Below, one piece after another: positions 8,497-17,901 of a DNA stretch of 64,000 bases (its first letter is position 1; each line of letters starts with the position of its first letter). Made by a program: the position numbers and the translations under genes. The notes under the pieces are model-generated. The model did not search any database. It saw only the letters and a list, made by a program, of their open reading frames with translations, and had not been told where the DNA came from. This DNA is from Sinomonas cellulolyticus (GTDB lineage Bacteria; Actinomycetota; Actinomycetes; Actinomycetales; Micrococcaceae): NCBI RefSeq assembly GCF_014656475.1, contig NZ_BNCM01000008.1, positions 1 through 64,000 of the forward strand, written 5' to 3'.

Positions 8497-8866
8497 GCCG
8501 CTGCTCCCTGAAGACGGTCACGGAGACATCCGCGAAGGGCACGGAGATCGGTGCCTGGGGCTTGTGGACGGTGACCTCCACGGCCTCGACCGGGAACTCG
8601 GCCAGAACCGTCTCGGCCAGGCGCACTGCGAGGGTCTCGATGAGGTCCACCGGCTCGCCCTCGACCACGTCGACGATCCGCTCGGCCACCTCGGCGTAGC
8701 TCGCCGTCGCGGCGATGCTGTCCGACGACGCGGCCGCACCGAAGTCCGCGTGCATCACCGCGTCCACGACGAAGGGCTGGCCATCGCGGCGCTCGGCCGC
8801 GAGCACGCCGTGGTGCCCCATGGCGGTGACCCCTGTCAGGGTGATGAGGTCAGGGCGGCTGCCCAC
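8486..8866 (-). CDS. folB: Dihydroneopterin aldolase
   Basis: DHNA cleaves dihydroneopterin to hydroxymethyldihydropterin and glycolaldehyde. The 126-residue protein carries the family signature GVTAMGHHGVLAAERRDGQPF, the dimer-forming strand VDAVMHADF, SYAEVAERIVDVVEGEPVDLIETLA, and the C-terminal VHKPQAPI strand. The GTG start at 8866 is 6 nt after the folP stop. Confidence 0.95.
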   Translation of the reverse strand: MGSRPDLITLTGVTAMGHHGVLAAERRDGQPFVVDAVMHADFGAAASSDSIAATASYAEVAERIVDVVEGEPVDLIETLAVRLAETVLAEFPVEAVEVTVHKPQAPISVPFADVSVTVFREQRRAD

Positions 8867-8872
8867 GGCGTC

Positions 8873-9778
8873 CTAGGCCTTTGCCCGGGCGGTGACCTTG
8901 ACGGCGTCGAGGTTCGACGCGACGTCGTGCACGCGCACGCCCCACGCTCCGGCCGCCGCCGCGAGGACGGTGATCGCCGCGGTCGCGGCGTCGCGGGCCT
9001 GCGGCGGTGCCGCCTTGCCGGCGCTGGTGAGCAGCTCGCCGAGGAAGCGCTTGCGGGACGCCGCAACGAGGACAGGGTGCCCGAGGGCGGTGAAGCGCCC
9101 CACGTTCTTCACGAGCTCCCAGTTCTGCTCGCCGTTCTTGGCGAACCCGAGTCCTGGATCGAGGATGATCTTCGCATCGGACACCCCGGCCGCGCGCAGG
9201 CGGTCGCGGATCTGGAGGGTCTCGGCGATGACGTCCTCGACCACGTCCCCGTACGAGGCGAGGCTGTCCATCTCCTTCGAGTCGCCGCGGTTGTGCATGA
9301 CGACGTAGTAGGCGTCCCGGGCCGCGACGAGCTTGACCATCTCGTCCGTGACGGCGAGCCCGGAGACGTCGTTGATGATCGTCGCGCCCGCGTCGAGCGC
9401 CTTCTCCGCGGTGCTCGCACGCCGGGTGTCCACCGAGACGAGGGCGCCGGCCTTCGCGAGGGCCTCCACGACCGGCAGGATCCGCTCCTGCTCGAGGTCC
9501 TCGGGCACCTCGTCGGCGCCCGGGCGCGTGGACTCGCCTCCCACATCGATGATGTCCGCCCCGCCGTAGAACATCCGCAGGCCCGCGGCGATCGCACTGT
9601 CGGCCGTGACGTGCTCCCCGCCGTCGCTGAACGAGTCCGGCGTGACGTTGAGGATCCCCATCACGACGGCGCGGTCGCGGGGCAGGCCCTCGAACGTCGC
9701 CCTCGGGCGGGGCTTGCGGAGCACGGGCAGAGGGGACGTGTTGGGCCCGGTGCCGGGCGCAGCTGCGAGAGAGTCCAT
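8873..9778 (-). CDS. folP: Dihydropteroate synthase
   Basis: DHPS joins p-aminobenzoate to the pterin pyrophosphate; it is the sulfonamide target. Motifs in order: MGILNVTPDSFSDGG, DIIDVGGESTRPGA, IINDVSGLA, VVMHNRGDSKEMD, ILDPGLGFAKNGEQNWEL and LVAASRKRFLGEL. The chosen ATG at 9778 gives 301 residues and lies 8 nt after folE. An in-frame GTG at 9790 would create a GTGA overlap with the folE stop and adds four residues; its Shine-Dalgarno spacing is poorer. Confidence 0.95.
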   Translation of the reverse strand: MDSLAAAPGTGPNTSPLPVLRKPRPRATFEGLPRDRAVVMGILNVTPDSFSDGGEHVTADSAIAAGLRMFYGGADIIDVGGESTRPGADEVPEDLEQERILPVVEALAKAGALVSVDTRRASTAEKALDAGATIINDVSGLAVTDEMVKLVAARDAYYVVMHNRGDSKEMDSLASYGDVVEDVIAETLQIRDRLRAAGVSDAKIILDPGLGFAKNGEQNWELVKNVGRFTALGHPVLVAASRKRFLGELLTSAGKAAPPQARDAATAAITVLAAAAGAWGVRVHDVASNLDAVKVTARAKA

Positions 9779-9786
9779 CGTCGTGG

Positions 9787-10401
9787 TCACCTTCCGAGAA
9801 TGAGGCTCATGGCTTCGGCGCGGGTCGCCGGGTCGTGGAGCTGGCCGCGGACTGCGCTCGTGACGGTGTGCGCGCCGGGCTTGCGCACGCCGCGCATCGA
9901 CATGCACATGTGCTCGCAGCTCACCACCACGATGACACCGCGCGGCTTGAGGTGCCGGACCATTGCGTCCGCCACCTGGCTGGTCAGGCGCTCCTGCACC
10001 TGCGGCCGGCGCGCGTAGATGTCGACGAGGCGGGCGAGCTTGCTGAGCCCGGTCACCCGGCCGTCGTGCGAGGGGATGTAGCCCACGTGCGCCACACCGT
10101 GGAACGGCACGAGGTGGTGCTCGCACGTCGAGTAGAACGGGATGTCCTTCACGAGCACGAGTTCCTCGTGGTCCATGTCGAACGTGACGCCCAGGACTTC
10201 CTCAGGGTTCTGGTGCAGGCCCGCGAACACCTCCGCGTAGGCCTTCGCGACCCGCTTGGGGGTGTCCTTGAGCCCGCTGCGGTCCGGGTCCTCGCCCACC
10301 GCGAGGAGGATCTCCCGGACTGCCGCCTCGATCCGGGGCAGGTCCATGCCCTCAGCCGCGTCGGGCAGCTCGGACACGTCGTCGTCGTCGAAGTGGGTCA
10401 C
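9787..10401 (-). CDS. folE: GTP cyclohydrolase I
   Basis: FolE converts GTP to dihydroneopterin triphosphate, the first step of folate synthesis. The zinc and active-site motifs are [14 protein letters not shown] and [13 protein letters not shown]. Other family signatures are [20 protein letters not shown] and [25 protein letters not shown]. The 204 residues are normal. It starts with GTG at 10401 and heads the folate block, 46 nt downstream of ftsH, probably in the same transcript. Confidence 0.96.
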   Translation of the reverse strand: MTHFDDDDVSELPDAAEGMDLPRIEAAVREILLAVGEDPDRSGLKDTPKRVAKAYAEVFAGLHQNPEEVLGVTFDMDHEELVLVKDIPFYSTCEHHLVPFHGVAHVGYIPSHDGRVTGLSKLARLVDIYARRPQVQERLTSQVADAMVRHLKPRGVIVVVSCEHMCMSMRGVRKPGAHTVTSAVRGQLHDPATRAEAMSLILGR

Positions 10402-10447
10402 GTCAATGATCCTAGCGGTGCGTGGCTGACTGGTCGGTCACGGGCCG

Positions 10448-12487
10448 TCAGGCGCCGTCGCGGGGGTCCTTGGCGTACTCCTGCTCGCCGTGCGGATGGT
10501 GGGCATGGGCAACGTCGAGCGGCTCCTCGCGACGGGCGGCCGTGGCCTCCTCGCGGGCCTCGCGCTCCTTGCGCTCGGCCTCCGTCTCCACGGGCGGTAT
10601 GTTCTGGACGGGGCGCGTCTCCTTGGAGAGCCAGATCTCCCGGAAGTCGCGCTTGCGGACATCCTTGAAGATCTCCGCGATCTCCTTCTGGTTCAGCGTC
10701 TCGTGCTCGAGCAGCTCGAGGGCCAGACGGTCGAGGATGTCGCGGTTCTCCGTGAGGATGGCGTACGCCTCGTCATGGGCCTGGTCCATGAGGCGGCGCA
10801 CCTCCTCGTCCACGACGTAGGCGACTTGGTCGGAGTAGTTGCGCTCATGCGCCGCGTCCCGCCCCAGGAAGGGCTCGCCGCCGCCCTGGCCGAGCTTGAC
10901 GGCGCCGACTCGCTCGCTCATGCCGTACTGCGTGACCATCTTGCGCGCGGTGCCCGTGGCCTTCTCGATGTCGTTCGACGCGCCGGTGGACGGATCGTGG
11001 AACACGATCTCCTCGGCGACGCGGCCGCCCATGGCGTAGGCGAGCTGGTCGAGGAGTTCGTTGCGGGTGATCGAGTACTTGTCCTCCTCCGGGACCACCA
11101 TCGTGTAGCCGAGGGCGCGGCCGCGCGGCAGGATGGTGATCTTGGTGACGGGGGCGGAGTTCCGCAGGGCCGCCGCCACGAGCGCGTGGCCGCCCTCGTG
11201 GTAGGCGGTGATCTTCCGCTCGAGGTCCTTCATGACCCGCGAACGCTTCTGCGGGCCGGCCATGACGCGGTCGATGGCCTCATCGAGCGCACGGTCGTCG
11301 ATGAGCTGGGCGTTCGAGCGGGCGGTGAGGAGCGCTGCCTCGTTCAGCACGTTCGCGAGGTCCGCGCCGGTGTAGCCCGGCGTCTTCTTTGCCACAGCCT
11401 TGAGGTCCACGTTGGAGGCCATGGGCTTGCCCTTGGCGTGGACGGAGAGGATCTGCTCGCGGCCCTGGAGGTCCGGGGCCTCGACGGGGATCTGCCGGTC
11501 GAACCGGCCCGGCCGCAGGAGGGCCGGGTCGAGCACGTCCGGACGGTTCGTCGCCGCGATGAGGATGACGTTGGTCTTCGGGTCGAAGCCGTCCATCTCG
11601 ACGAGGAGCTGGTTGAGCGTCTGCTCGCGCTCGTCGTTGCCGCCGCCGATGCCGGCCCCGCGGTGGCGCCCCACGGCGTCGATCTCGTCGACGAACACGA
11701 TCGCCGGGGCGTTGGCCTTGGCCTGCTCGAACAGGTCGCGGACGCGGGACGCGCCGACGCCCACGAACATCTCCACGAAGTCCGAGCCGGAGATCGAGAA
11801 GAACGGAACCCCGGCCTCGCCGGCCACCGCGCGGGCCAAGAGGGTCTTGCCCGTCCCCGGAGGGCCGTACAGCAGCACGCCCTTGGGGATCTTGGCCCCG
11901 ACCGCCTGGAACTTCCCCGGCTCCTGGAGGAACTCCTTGATCTCGTGGAGCTCCTCGACCGCCTCGTCAGCACCGGCCACATCCGCGAAGGTCACCTGCG
12001 GCATGTCCTTGGTGATCATCTTGGCCCGGGACTTGCCGAACTTCATGACCTGGCTGCCGCCGCCCTGCATCCGCGAGAGCAGGAACCAGAACAGGGCTCC
12101 CAGCAGCACCACGGGGATGAGGAGGGACAGCATGGAGCTGAACCAGTTGTTCTCCACCGGCTGATCGGAGAAGCCCTGCGGAAGGTTCGCGTTGTTGATC
12201 GCGTTGATGACGTCGTCGCCGCGCTGGGTGATGAAGTAGAACTGGACGTTCTTGCCCTTGTCCTGGCCGTCCACCACGTAGTCGTCCTTGAGGACCATGT
12301 CCACGCGCTCGTCGCCGTTGAAGATCTTGGCCTGCTCGACCTTTCCGTCCTTGAGGAGGGACAGGCCGACCGAGGTGTCGACGCGGGTGCTGCCGCCCGG
12401 CGCGAGGGTCCCGAAGGCCAGCAGGAGCAGGACGATCACGACGATGATCCAGATGCCCGGACCCTTGACGAAGCTCTTGACTTTCAT
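10448..12487 (-). CDS. ftsH: ATP-dependent zinc metalloprotease FtsH
   Basis: FtsH is the membrane-anchored AAA+ protease that degrades misfolded membrane proteins and short-lived regulators. Two transmembrane helices (about residues 10-28 and 115-136) flank a periplasmic domain. The AAA module follows, with Walker A GPPGTGKT (around residue 205), Walker [10 protein letters not shown], and the second region of homology with [19 protein letters not shown]. The protease zinc site is [10 protein letters not shown]. The His/Asp/Glu-rich tail ([15 protein letters not shown]) is unlike the E. coli enzyme. ATG at 12487. A candidate ECF-sigma-type promoter lies about 100 nt upstream. Confidence 0.97.
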   Translation of the reverse strand: MKVKSFVKGPGIWIIVVIVLLLLAFGTLAPGGSTRVDTSVGLSLLKDGKVEQAKIFNGDERVDMVLKDDYVVDGQDKGKNVQFYFITQRGDDVINAINNANLPQGFSDQPVENNWFSSMLSLLIPVVLLGALFWFLLSRMQGGGSQVMKFGKSRAKMITKDMPQVTFADVAGADEAVEELHEIKEFLQEPGKFQAVGAKIPKGVLLYGPPGTGKTLLARAVAGEAGVPFFSISGSDFVEMFVGVGASRVRDLFEQAKANAPAIVFVDEIDAVGRHRGAGIGGGNDEREQTLNQLLVEMDGFDPKTNVILIAATNRPDVLDPALLRPGRFDRQIPVEAPDLQGREQILSVHAKGKPMASNVDLKAVAKKTPGYTGADLANVLNEAALLTARSNAQLIDDRALDEAIDRVMAGPQKRSRVMKDLERKITAYHEGGHALVAAALRNSAPVTKITILPRGRALGYTMVVPEEDKYSITRNELLDQLAYAMGGRVAEEIVFHDPSTGASNDIEKATGTARKMVTQYGMSERVGAVKLGQGGGEPFLGRDAAHERNYSDQVAYVVDEEVRRLMDQAHDEAYAILTENRDILDRLALELLEHETLNQKEIAEIFKDVRKRDFREIWLSKETRPVQNIPPVETEAERKEREAREEATAARREEPLDVAHAHHPHGEQEYAKDPRDGA

Positions 12488-12593
12488 GAACTCGGGGCTG
12501 AGCCCCGTCCCTTCTCCTCATGCACTGCTGCGCTCACGCCCGGCCGTGCGCCCATGCGCCGTGCCCACCAGCATGACACTGTTCGGAAGCGTT

Positions 12594-12619
12594 CACGCAC
12601 GGGTGGTCGCAAAAGTTCC
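12594..12619 (-). promoter_or_regulatory. Candidate ECF-sigma-type promoter for ftsH
   Basis: On the minus strand GGGAAC (GGAAC at 12619-12615) is followed after 17 nt by CGTGAA (12597-12592), resembling the GGAAC-N16/17-CGTT pattern of SigE/SigH-type factors in actinobacteria. It lies in the 226-nt gap between hpt and ftsH, which otherwise shows nothing I can name. The last base of CGTT is not matched. Confidence 0.3.
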
Positions 12620-12713
12620 CCCGGGCCACCAATCGGCGTGAGCCGTGCGCTGAGGGCGAACCCGGCCGCGCGCCGTCGTGCCTCTGCCGCAGCGCGCGCC
12701 GGTGCCGGAATGC

Positions 12714-13265
12714 CTACTCGTAGACGTGCGGCGCGAGCGTGCCGACGAAGTCGAGGTTGCGGTACTTCTCGGCGTAGTCGAGGCCGTAGCCCACCACGAA
12801 CTCGTTGGGAATGTCGAAGCCGACGTACTTGACGTCGATCTTCACCTTGGCGGCGTCCGGCTTGCGGAACGCCGTGCAGATCTCGACGGAGGCGGTGCCG
12901 CGCGACTCGAGGTTCGTCTTGAGCCACGAGAGGGTCAGGCCCGAGTCGATGATGTCCTCGACGATGAGGACATGCTTGCCCATGAGGTCCGTGTCGAGGT
13001 CCTTCAGGATGCGCACCACGCCGGAGGACTGCGTGCCGGAGCCGTAGGACGAGACGGCCATCCAGTCCATCGTCACGTGGGAGTGGAGTGCCCGCGCCAG
13101 ATCCGCCATGACCATGACGGCGCCCTTGAGGACGCCGACGATCAGCAGGTCCCGGCCCTCGTAGTCGCGGTCGATCTCAGCGGCGAGCTCGCCGATGCGC
13201 TTCTGGATCTCGTCCTTGGTCTTGAGGACGTGCTTGAGGTCTGACTGGACGTCTGTCGATTCCAC
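12714..13265 (-). CDS. hpt: Hypoxanthine phosphoribosyltransferase
   Basis: Hpt salvages hypoxanthine and guanine using PRPP. The PRPP-binding loop is VLIVEDIIDSGLTL; other family landmarks are VGVLKGAVMVMADLARAL, MAVSSYGSGTQSSG and the C-terminal NEFVVGYGLDYAEKYRNL. The 183 residues are typical of actinobacteria. The GTG start is preceded by AGGAG (minus-strand CAGGAGCCGCAC). A TAGTCT -10-like element lies just inside the 3' end of tilS, so hpt may also be transcribed separately from tilS. Confidence 0.95.
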   Translation of the reverse strand: MESTDVQSDLKHVLKTKDEIQKRIGELAAEIDRDYEGRDLLIVGVLKGAVMVMADLARALHSHVTMDWMAVSSYGSGTQSSGVVRILKDLDTDLMGKHVLIVEDIIDSGLTLSWLKTNLESRGTASVEICTAFRKPDAAKVKIDVKYVGFDIPNEFVVGYGLDYAEKYRNLDFVGTLAPHVYE

Positions 13266-13281
13266 GTGCGGCTCCTGTGGG

Positions 13282-14394
13282 TCAGCGGTGCGATACCAAG
13301 ACTAGCCTCCCTTGGGCGGCTCGGTAGGCGCTCACGTGGCCCGGCACCTCGACCGGTCCGGCCGACCCCCGCCGCTCGAGGAGGCGCTCGACCGCGCCGA
13401 GGCGCTCGAACGTGGTCTGGCCGCCGAGATCGGTGACGGCGAGCGCGAGGACCCGGCCCCGCAGCGCGGGCGGGAGGGCGCGGAGTGCGTCGATGGGGAG
13501 GGTCACCTCGCCGCCACCCGGGGTCACCTCCGTGTCGCTGGACCCGAACTCGGCGAGCCCGGCGTAGGTGCGGCGTGCCTCCTCGTCGAGCCAGTCGGCG
13601 TCCGCCCCGAGCAGCGCGGCCGTCCGGGCGAGCCCCTCGGCGACACCTGGGCCGAGCTCGGCCTCGAGGAACGGCATGATTGCGCTGCGCACGCGGGAGC
13701 GCATGAAGCGGGGATCCTCGTTGGTCGGGTCGAACCAGGGGTCGAGGCCCTCGGCCACGCACACGTCGAGGGTGTCCGCGCGCCGGAGCCCGAGGAAGGG
13801 GCGTAGGAGCAGGCCGCGGACCCGGCGCATTGCGCCCAGGGCGCGCGGACCCGACCCGCGCGCGATCCCGAGCAGGACCTGCTCCGCCTGGTCGTCGAGC
13901 GTGTGGCCCAGCAGCACGGCGCCCGCGCCGCTGGCTTCAGCCTCGGCCGCGAGTGCCTCGTGGCGGGCGATCCGCGCCGCGGCCTCCGGGCCCTCCCCTG
14001 CCTGCTGCACCTCTACGGTGACGACCCGCACCGGCGAGAGGCCCAGCCCCGCCAGCACGTGCGCCGTCGCGCGCGCCACCTCGCCGGAGCCCTCCTGGAG
14101 CTGGTGGTCGACGACGACGGCGCCCGCCTCGAGCGGGTGGCTCCCGCCGCCTTTCCCGCGGACCGCACCACGCCGCGCGTAGTGCGCGACGGCAGCGGCC
14201 AAGGCGAGCGAGTCCGGTCCGCCCGAGCAAGCCACGAGCACCCGCGCCGGCCAGCCCGCCTCCTCGAGTGCCGCGCGCACGGCGTTGCGCGCATTTCCCA
14301 CGGCTGGGTGGAGGCGGCGGCGGGCCGGAGAGGCGGAGTCGCGGGCCGGATCGAAAGCTGGCCCCTGGCCCGTGGAGGGACCTTCCGGGCTCAC
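13282..14394 (-). CDS. tilS: tRNA(Ile)-lysidine synthetase
   Basis: TilS attaches lysine to C34 of tRNA-Ile(CAU), changing decoding from AUG to AUA. The PP-loop ATPase motif is VLVACSGGPDSLALAA (about residue 55). The N-type core continues with GHTLDDQAEQVLLGIARGSGPRAL and FDPTNEDPRFMRSRVR. The GTG at 14394 makes a GTGA overlap with the upstream protease gene, the coupling style seen throughout this operon, and gives 370 residues. A GTG at 14415 is seven codons earlier and cannot be excluded. It is adjacent to hpt as in many bacteria. Confidence 0.92.
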   Translation of the reverse strand: MSPEGPSTGQGPAFDPARDSASPARRRLHPAVGNARNAVRAALEEAGWPARVLVACSGGPDSLALAAAVAHYARRGAVRGKGGGSHPLEAGAVVVDHQLQEGSGEVARATAHVLAGLGLSPVRVVTVEVQQAGEGPEAAARIARHEALAAEAEASGAGAVLLGHTLDDQAEQVLLGIARGSGPRALGAMRRVRGLLLRPFLGLRRADTLDVCVAEGLDPWFDPTNEDPRFMRSRVRSAIMPFLEAELGPGVAEGLARTAALLGADADWLDEEARRTYAGLAEFGSSDTEVTPGGGEVTLPIDALRALPPALRGRVLALAVTDLGGQTTFERLGAVERLLERRGSAGPVEVPGHVSAYRAAQGRLVLVSHR

Positions 14395-15497
14395 AGCCCC
14401 ATCCGGGCAATCCACGCCGCCGGGTCGTGGATCTCCTCCTCGGAGGGCAGGTGGTCCGCCGACTCCCAGACGCGGTTGAACCCTTCCATGCCCACGGCGT
14501 CCACGACGTGCCGCACGAACTTCTGCCCGTCCGTGTACTGGCGCATCTTCGCCTCGATGCCGAGGAGCCTGCGCACGAACATCTCGAGCGGGCCGCGGTT
14601 CTCGTTCCGGGCCTGGAAGCGCTGGCGGATGGTCTTCACGCTCGGCACCACGGAGGCGTCAATCGCGTCCATCACCACGTTCGCGTGCCCCTCCAGCAGG
14701 CTCATGACGGCCGTCAGGTGGGAGATGGCGGCCTTCTCCTCGGGGTCCTGGAGCAGGTCGAGGATGGCGCCCTTGCTCGGGAGGTCGGCGGCACCGCCCG
14801 TGCGGTCGCGCAGCGACTTGGCGGCGGCCGTGGCACGCTCCATGAGGCTGTCCATGTTGCCCACAAGGCTCTCGCTGAGGTGGGAGATCTGCTCGATCAT
14901 GTGCCCGCGCAGCCAGGGGGCGGCGGCGAACTGGACGCGGTGGGTCTGCTCGTGGAGGCAGACCCAGAGGCGGAAGTCCTCGGGATCCACGTGCAGCTCA
15001 CGCTCCACGTGGACGATGTTCGGGGCCACCAGCAGGAGCCGGCCCGCCGGGGGCAGCGTGGATCCCGGGGCCATCGCCGCGAAGGGCTCGTACTGTCCCA
15101 GCACGCGGCTCGCGAGATAGGCGAGGATGGCGCCGAGCTGGGCCCCCGTGATGGCTCCGCCCACCCTGGCTGCGGCAGGAGTCAGCTCGCTCGCCTTCTT
15201 CTCCACGAGCTTGGATAAGACCGGCCCCATCATGACCTCGAAGCCCTGCGCGTTGGCCTTCGCCCATGAGGCCCGGTCCACGATGAGCAGCTGCGAGTCG
15301 CGGAGGTCCTCGGCGGCCGAGAGCCCGGTGATGCGGTGGACGTGGTCCACCGAGGCGTCTGCCTGGCGGCGCAGGCTCGCGACCGCCTCCTCCGCCTCGC
15401 CTGCGCTCAGGGAGGGCCCGGGCGGGGCGAGGCGGGCCGCGGTCGAGGCGGCAAGCTCCCAGTTGATCAGTCGACCGGCCATCTGCGAGGCATCCAT
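14391..15497 (-). CDS. Zincin-like DUF2342 metalloprotease
   Basis: This 368-residue protein belongs to the actinobacterial DUF2342 (coenzyme F420 biosynthesis-associated/zinc-dependent metalloprotease) family, like M. tuberculosis Rv3626c in the same position between tilS and dacB. The zinc-binding HExxH is HEQTHRVQFAAAPWLR (about residues 199-203). A later SLLEGHANVVMD may supply the third ligand. There is no signal peptide. The substrate and physiological role are unknown. ATG at 15497. Confidence 0.85.
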   Translation of the reverse strand: MDASQMAGRLINWELAASTAARLAPPGPSLSAGEAEEAVASLRRQADASVDHVHRITGLSAAEDLRDSQLLIVDRASWAKANAQGFEVMMGPVLSKLVEKKASELTPAAARVGGAITGAQLGAILAYLASRVLGQYEPFAAMAPGSTLPPAGRLLLVAPNIVHVERELHVDPEDFRLWVCLHEQTHRVQFAAAPWLRGHMIEQISHLSESLVGNMDSLMERATAAAKSLRDRTGGAADLPSKGAILDLLQDPEEKAAISHLTAVMSLLEGHANVVMDAIDASVVPSVKTIRQRFQARNENRGPLEMFVRRLLGIEAKMRQYTDGQKFVRHVVDAVGMEGFNRVWESADHLPSEEEIHDPAAWIARMGL

Positions 15498-15594
15498 GGG
15501 ACCATTCGACCACACCGCACCGACAATCCGCTGTGCCCCGGGGCGGCCCGATGCCCCCCGTTCGCGCCGGGCGATCAGGCGCCTGCGCGATGGG

Positions 15595-17145
15595 TCAGCC
15601 CCGGCAGCCGCATCCGGCCAGCGCCGCGACGCCGGCATCGATCGCCGAGACCGCCTGCTGCCGAGCGGCGGGGTCGAGCCCGTTCGCCACGAAGGAGAAC
15701 ACGAGGAGCCGCCCATCGGCGTCGACCAGGTACCCGCTCAAGGAGGCGACCGTATTGAGCGTCCCCGTCTTGGCCCGCACGACGCCGGCCCCTCCCCCCG
15801 TCGTCGGCCCGCTGAAGCGCGTGGCGAGGGTCCCGTCGAGGCCAGCCACGGGAAGGCCGTCGAGGGCGGCACGGAGCCTGGCGTCCGGTCCGGAGGCCAT
15901 CGCGCGGACGAGGCCCGCGAGCGCCTCGGGGGCTGCGCGGTCCGCGATCGCCAGCCCGCACGCGTCCGAGAGCTCGAATCCGGCCGCGCTGCCGAGGATC
16001 CGCGTGGCGGCGTCCTTGAGCGCGGCGACCGCGCCGTCGTTGCTCCCAGGGCCGCCCCCGGCGTGCGAGGCGAGGCGGCCCAGCACCTCAGCGGCGTAGT
16101 TGTCCGACTCCCGCAGGGCGTAGCCGACCTGCTCCGCGACCGTGGCGCTCTGCACCGAGGCGACCTCCGGCGCGCCCGCCGGCGCAGCTTCCCGCGTGAT
16201 GTTGTCTGCGACGGTCACGCCGGCGGCAGAGAGGTCCTTGGCGAGCTCGGCGCGGAACGCCGCCGCCGCGTCCATGGCGGAGTCCTTAGGCCGCGGCCCT
16301 CCTGCGCCCGGCCCGGTCCGCCCCGCGTAGAGGGCGAGCGCGTAGACGGGGGCCATCTCGCCGGCGTCGATATCCTCGGGGGCCCACGCCGGGTTGAGGG
16401 CGGGGCCAGTGAACAGGGTGTCGTCGAGCTTCACCGTGATGGCGGCGGGCAGGGAGGCCGGCCTCGACGCCCCACCCCCGGCGGACGGCGAGGAGGCGGC
16501 GGACGGCGAGGACGCGGCGAACGGCGAGGCGCCGGCGTCGTGCGTCCCGGTCAGCGCCGCCGCCGTCTCCGCAGCGAGCGTCGCCATCCCGGCCCGGCCC
16601 ATCGTGGAGCCGGGCTGCGACGCGCCCGCGCCGAGCATCGCGTCCCCGCCGCCCACGAGCACGAGCGTCCCCGGGTCCGCACCGCGCACCACCTTGGTGG
16701 TGAGCCTCGCGTCGGGACCGAGCGTCGTGAGCACGGCGGACGCCGTGAGGAGCTTGAGGTTCGACGCGGGAATGCTCGGCTGCGCGCCCGAGCGCGAGTA
16801 CAGCGGCTGGCCCGTCATCCCGTCCAGGACGGAGCCCGTGATCGTTCCGGAGCCCGGGACGAGCCGTGCGTCGAGCTCCTTGGCGACGGTCGCCTGGTCG
16901 GGCACCGGCGCGGCGGTGGAGACGGGCGTCGCGCCCGACGGCGCCGGCGCGCCGGACGACGGCGGCGCGAGCCAGGCGGGGGTCGTCGCCGTGGGAGTGG
17001 GGCGGGGGAAGAGAGCGCCGCGCAGGTCCGTGGCGGCGCCGGTGGAGAGCATGCCGACCGCCACGAGCACCGCGACCGCGACCGCCGCGGCGGCCAGCAC
17101 CCACACGCCTCCGAGCAGCGTGCGAGGGCCGCGCTGGGCAGTCAT
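15595..17145 (-). CDS. dacB: D-alanyl-D-alanine carboxypeptidase/endopeptidase (PBP4, DacB)
   Basis: A class C penicillin-binding protein of 516 residues that trims peptidoglycan outside the membrane. An N-terminal signal anchor (about residues 12-33) is followed by a Pro/Thr/Ala-rich linker. Active-site motifs are SxxK in [10 protein letters not shown], SxN in ESDNYAAEV and KTG in VRAKTGTLN. Between the first two motifs there is a low-complexity Ala/Ser insertion ([16 protein letters not shown]) encoded by tandem repeats. The start at ATG 17145 follows a Shine-Dalgarno-like GGACGGAGC. It diverges from ppa. Confidence 0.93.
   Translation of the reverse strand: MTAQRGPRTLLGGVWVLAAAAVAVAVLVAVGMLSTGAATDLRGALFPRPTPTATTPAWLAPPSSGAPAPSGATPVSTAAPVPDQATVAKELDARLVPGSGTITGSVLDGMTGQPLYSRSGAQPSIPASNLKLLTASAVLTTLGPDARLTTKVVRGADPGTLVLVGGGDAMLGAGASQPGSTMGRAGMATLAAETAAALTGTHDAGASPFAASSPSAASSPSAGGGASRPASLPAAITVKLDDTLFTGPALNPAWAPEDIDAGEMAPVYALALYAGRTGPGAGGPRPKDSAMDAAAAFRAELAKDLSAAGVTVADNITREAAPAGAPEVASVQSATVAEQVGYALRESDNYAAEVLGRLASHAGGGPGSNDGAVAALKDAATRILGSAAGFELSDACGLAIADRAAPEALAGLVRAMASGPDARLRAALDGLPVAGLDGTLATRFSGPTTGGGAGVVRAKTGTLNTVASLSGYLVDADGRLLVFSFVANGLDPAARQQAVSAIDAGVAALAGCGCRG
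16481..16529. repeat. ~18-nt in-frame tandem repeat inside dacB
   Basis: About three copies of a GCGGCGGACGGCGAGGAC-like unit encode repeated Ala/Ser/Pro residues (SPSAAS) in a disordered-looking insert of the PBP4 protein. Copy number is the kind that can vary between strains. Confidence 0.6.
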
Positions 17146-17306
17146 GGAACGCTCCGTCCTCGGGTGGTATGGCGTCGGCGCGGGGAACGAGGACCCCGGG
17201 GGCAGATATCCTTCATGGTAGTCGCCGCCGCGGCCCGCCCCACGATTGGGCCGGGCGGCCGCCAACCGACCGCCATCCGGCCCCTCCGGGCCAGGCAAGG
17301 AGCACC

Positions 17307-17792
17307 ATGAAGCACGACGTGACGATCGAGATCCCGCGCGGCTCGCGCGTGAAGTACGAGGTGGACCACGAGACGGGCCGCGTCCGCCTCGACCGCGTCC
17401 TCTTCACCTCGATGCAGTACCCGACCCACTACGGGTTCTTCGACAACACCCTCGGCGAGGACGGCGACCCGCTCGACGCGCTCGTGTGGTACCCGGACGT
17501 GGACCTGTTCCCCGGCATCGTCCTCGAGGCGCGCCCGATCGCGATCTTCAACATGGAGGACGAGTCCGGCGGCGACGCCAAGCTCGTGTGCGTCCCCGCC
17601 GACAAGCGGTTCGACCACATCCAGGAGGCCTCCGACCTCGACGAGTTCCTCATCAAGGAGATCGAGCACTTCTTCTCCCGGTACAAGGACCTCGAGCCGG
17701 GCAAGTGGGTCAAGCCGGCCGGCTGGGCAGACCGTGCCGCGGCCGAGGCCGAGCTCGAGGCCTCCATCAAGCGGTTCGGCGAAGGCCACTAG
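17307..17792 (+). CDS. ppa: Inorganic pyrophosphatase, family I
   Basis: Ppa hydrolyses pyrophosphate to phosphate and so drives biosynthetic reactions. The 161-residue enzyme has the family signature [14 protein letters not shown] with its metal-binding Asp residues, plus [13 protein letters not shown], and [14 protein letters not shown]. Length is exactly that of the prokaryotic actinobacterial type. ATG at 17307 follows CAAGGAGCACC (Shine-Dalgarno AAGGAG). A TATCCT -10-like hexamer at 17207-17212 would give a leader of nearly 90 nt. Confidence 0.97.
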   Translation: MKHDVTIEIPRGSRVKYEVDHETGRVRLDRVLFTSMQYPTHYGFFDNTLGEDGDPLDALVWYPDVDLFPGIVLEARPIAIFNMEDESGGDAKLVCVPADKRFDHIQEASDLDEFLIKEIEHFFSRYKDLEPGKWVKPAGWADRAAAEAELEASIKRFGEGH

Positions 17793-17833
17793 GAACCTGG
17801 ACTCATCCGGCCCGCCGCGTGCGGACCCCCGGG

Positions 17834-17864
17834 GGCGGCCACCAGCGGCAACGCGGTGGCCGCC
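17834..17864 (+). terminator. Probable ppa terminator
   Basis: A perfect 10-bp stem (GGCGGCCACC / GGTGGCCGCC) with an 11-nt loop starts 41 nt after the ppa stop codon and precedes the promoter of the next gene. No T-tract is present. Confidence 0.5.
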
Positions 17865-17889
17865 TCTCGCCGTTCCGGTGCGCCGCCGC

Positions 17890-17895
17890 TAGGCT
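17890..17895 (+). promoter_or_regulatory. -10 element (TAGGCT) for the SatD-like gene
   Basis: TAGGCT lies exactly 6 nt before the ATG at 17902 with no Shine-Dalgarno, identical in layout to 2529 and 50061, so a leaderless mRNA is likely. Confidence 0.5.
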
Positions 17896-17901
17896 CTGGC
17901 C

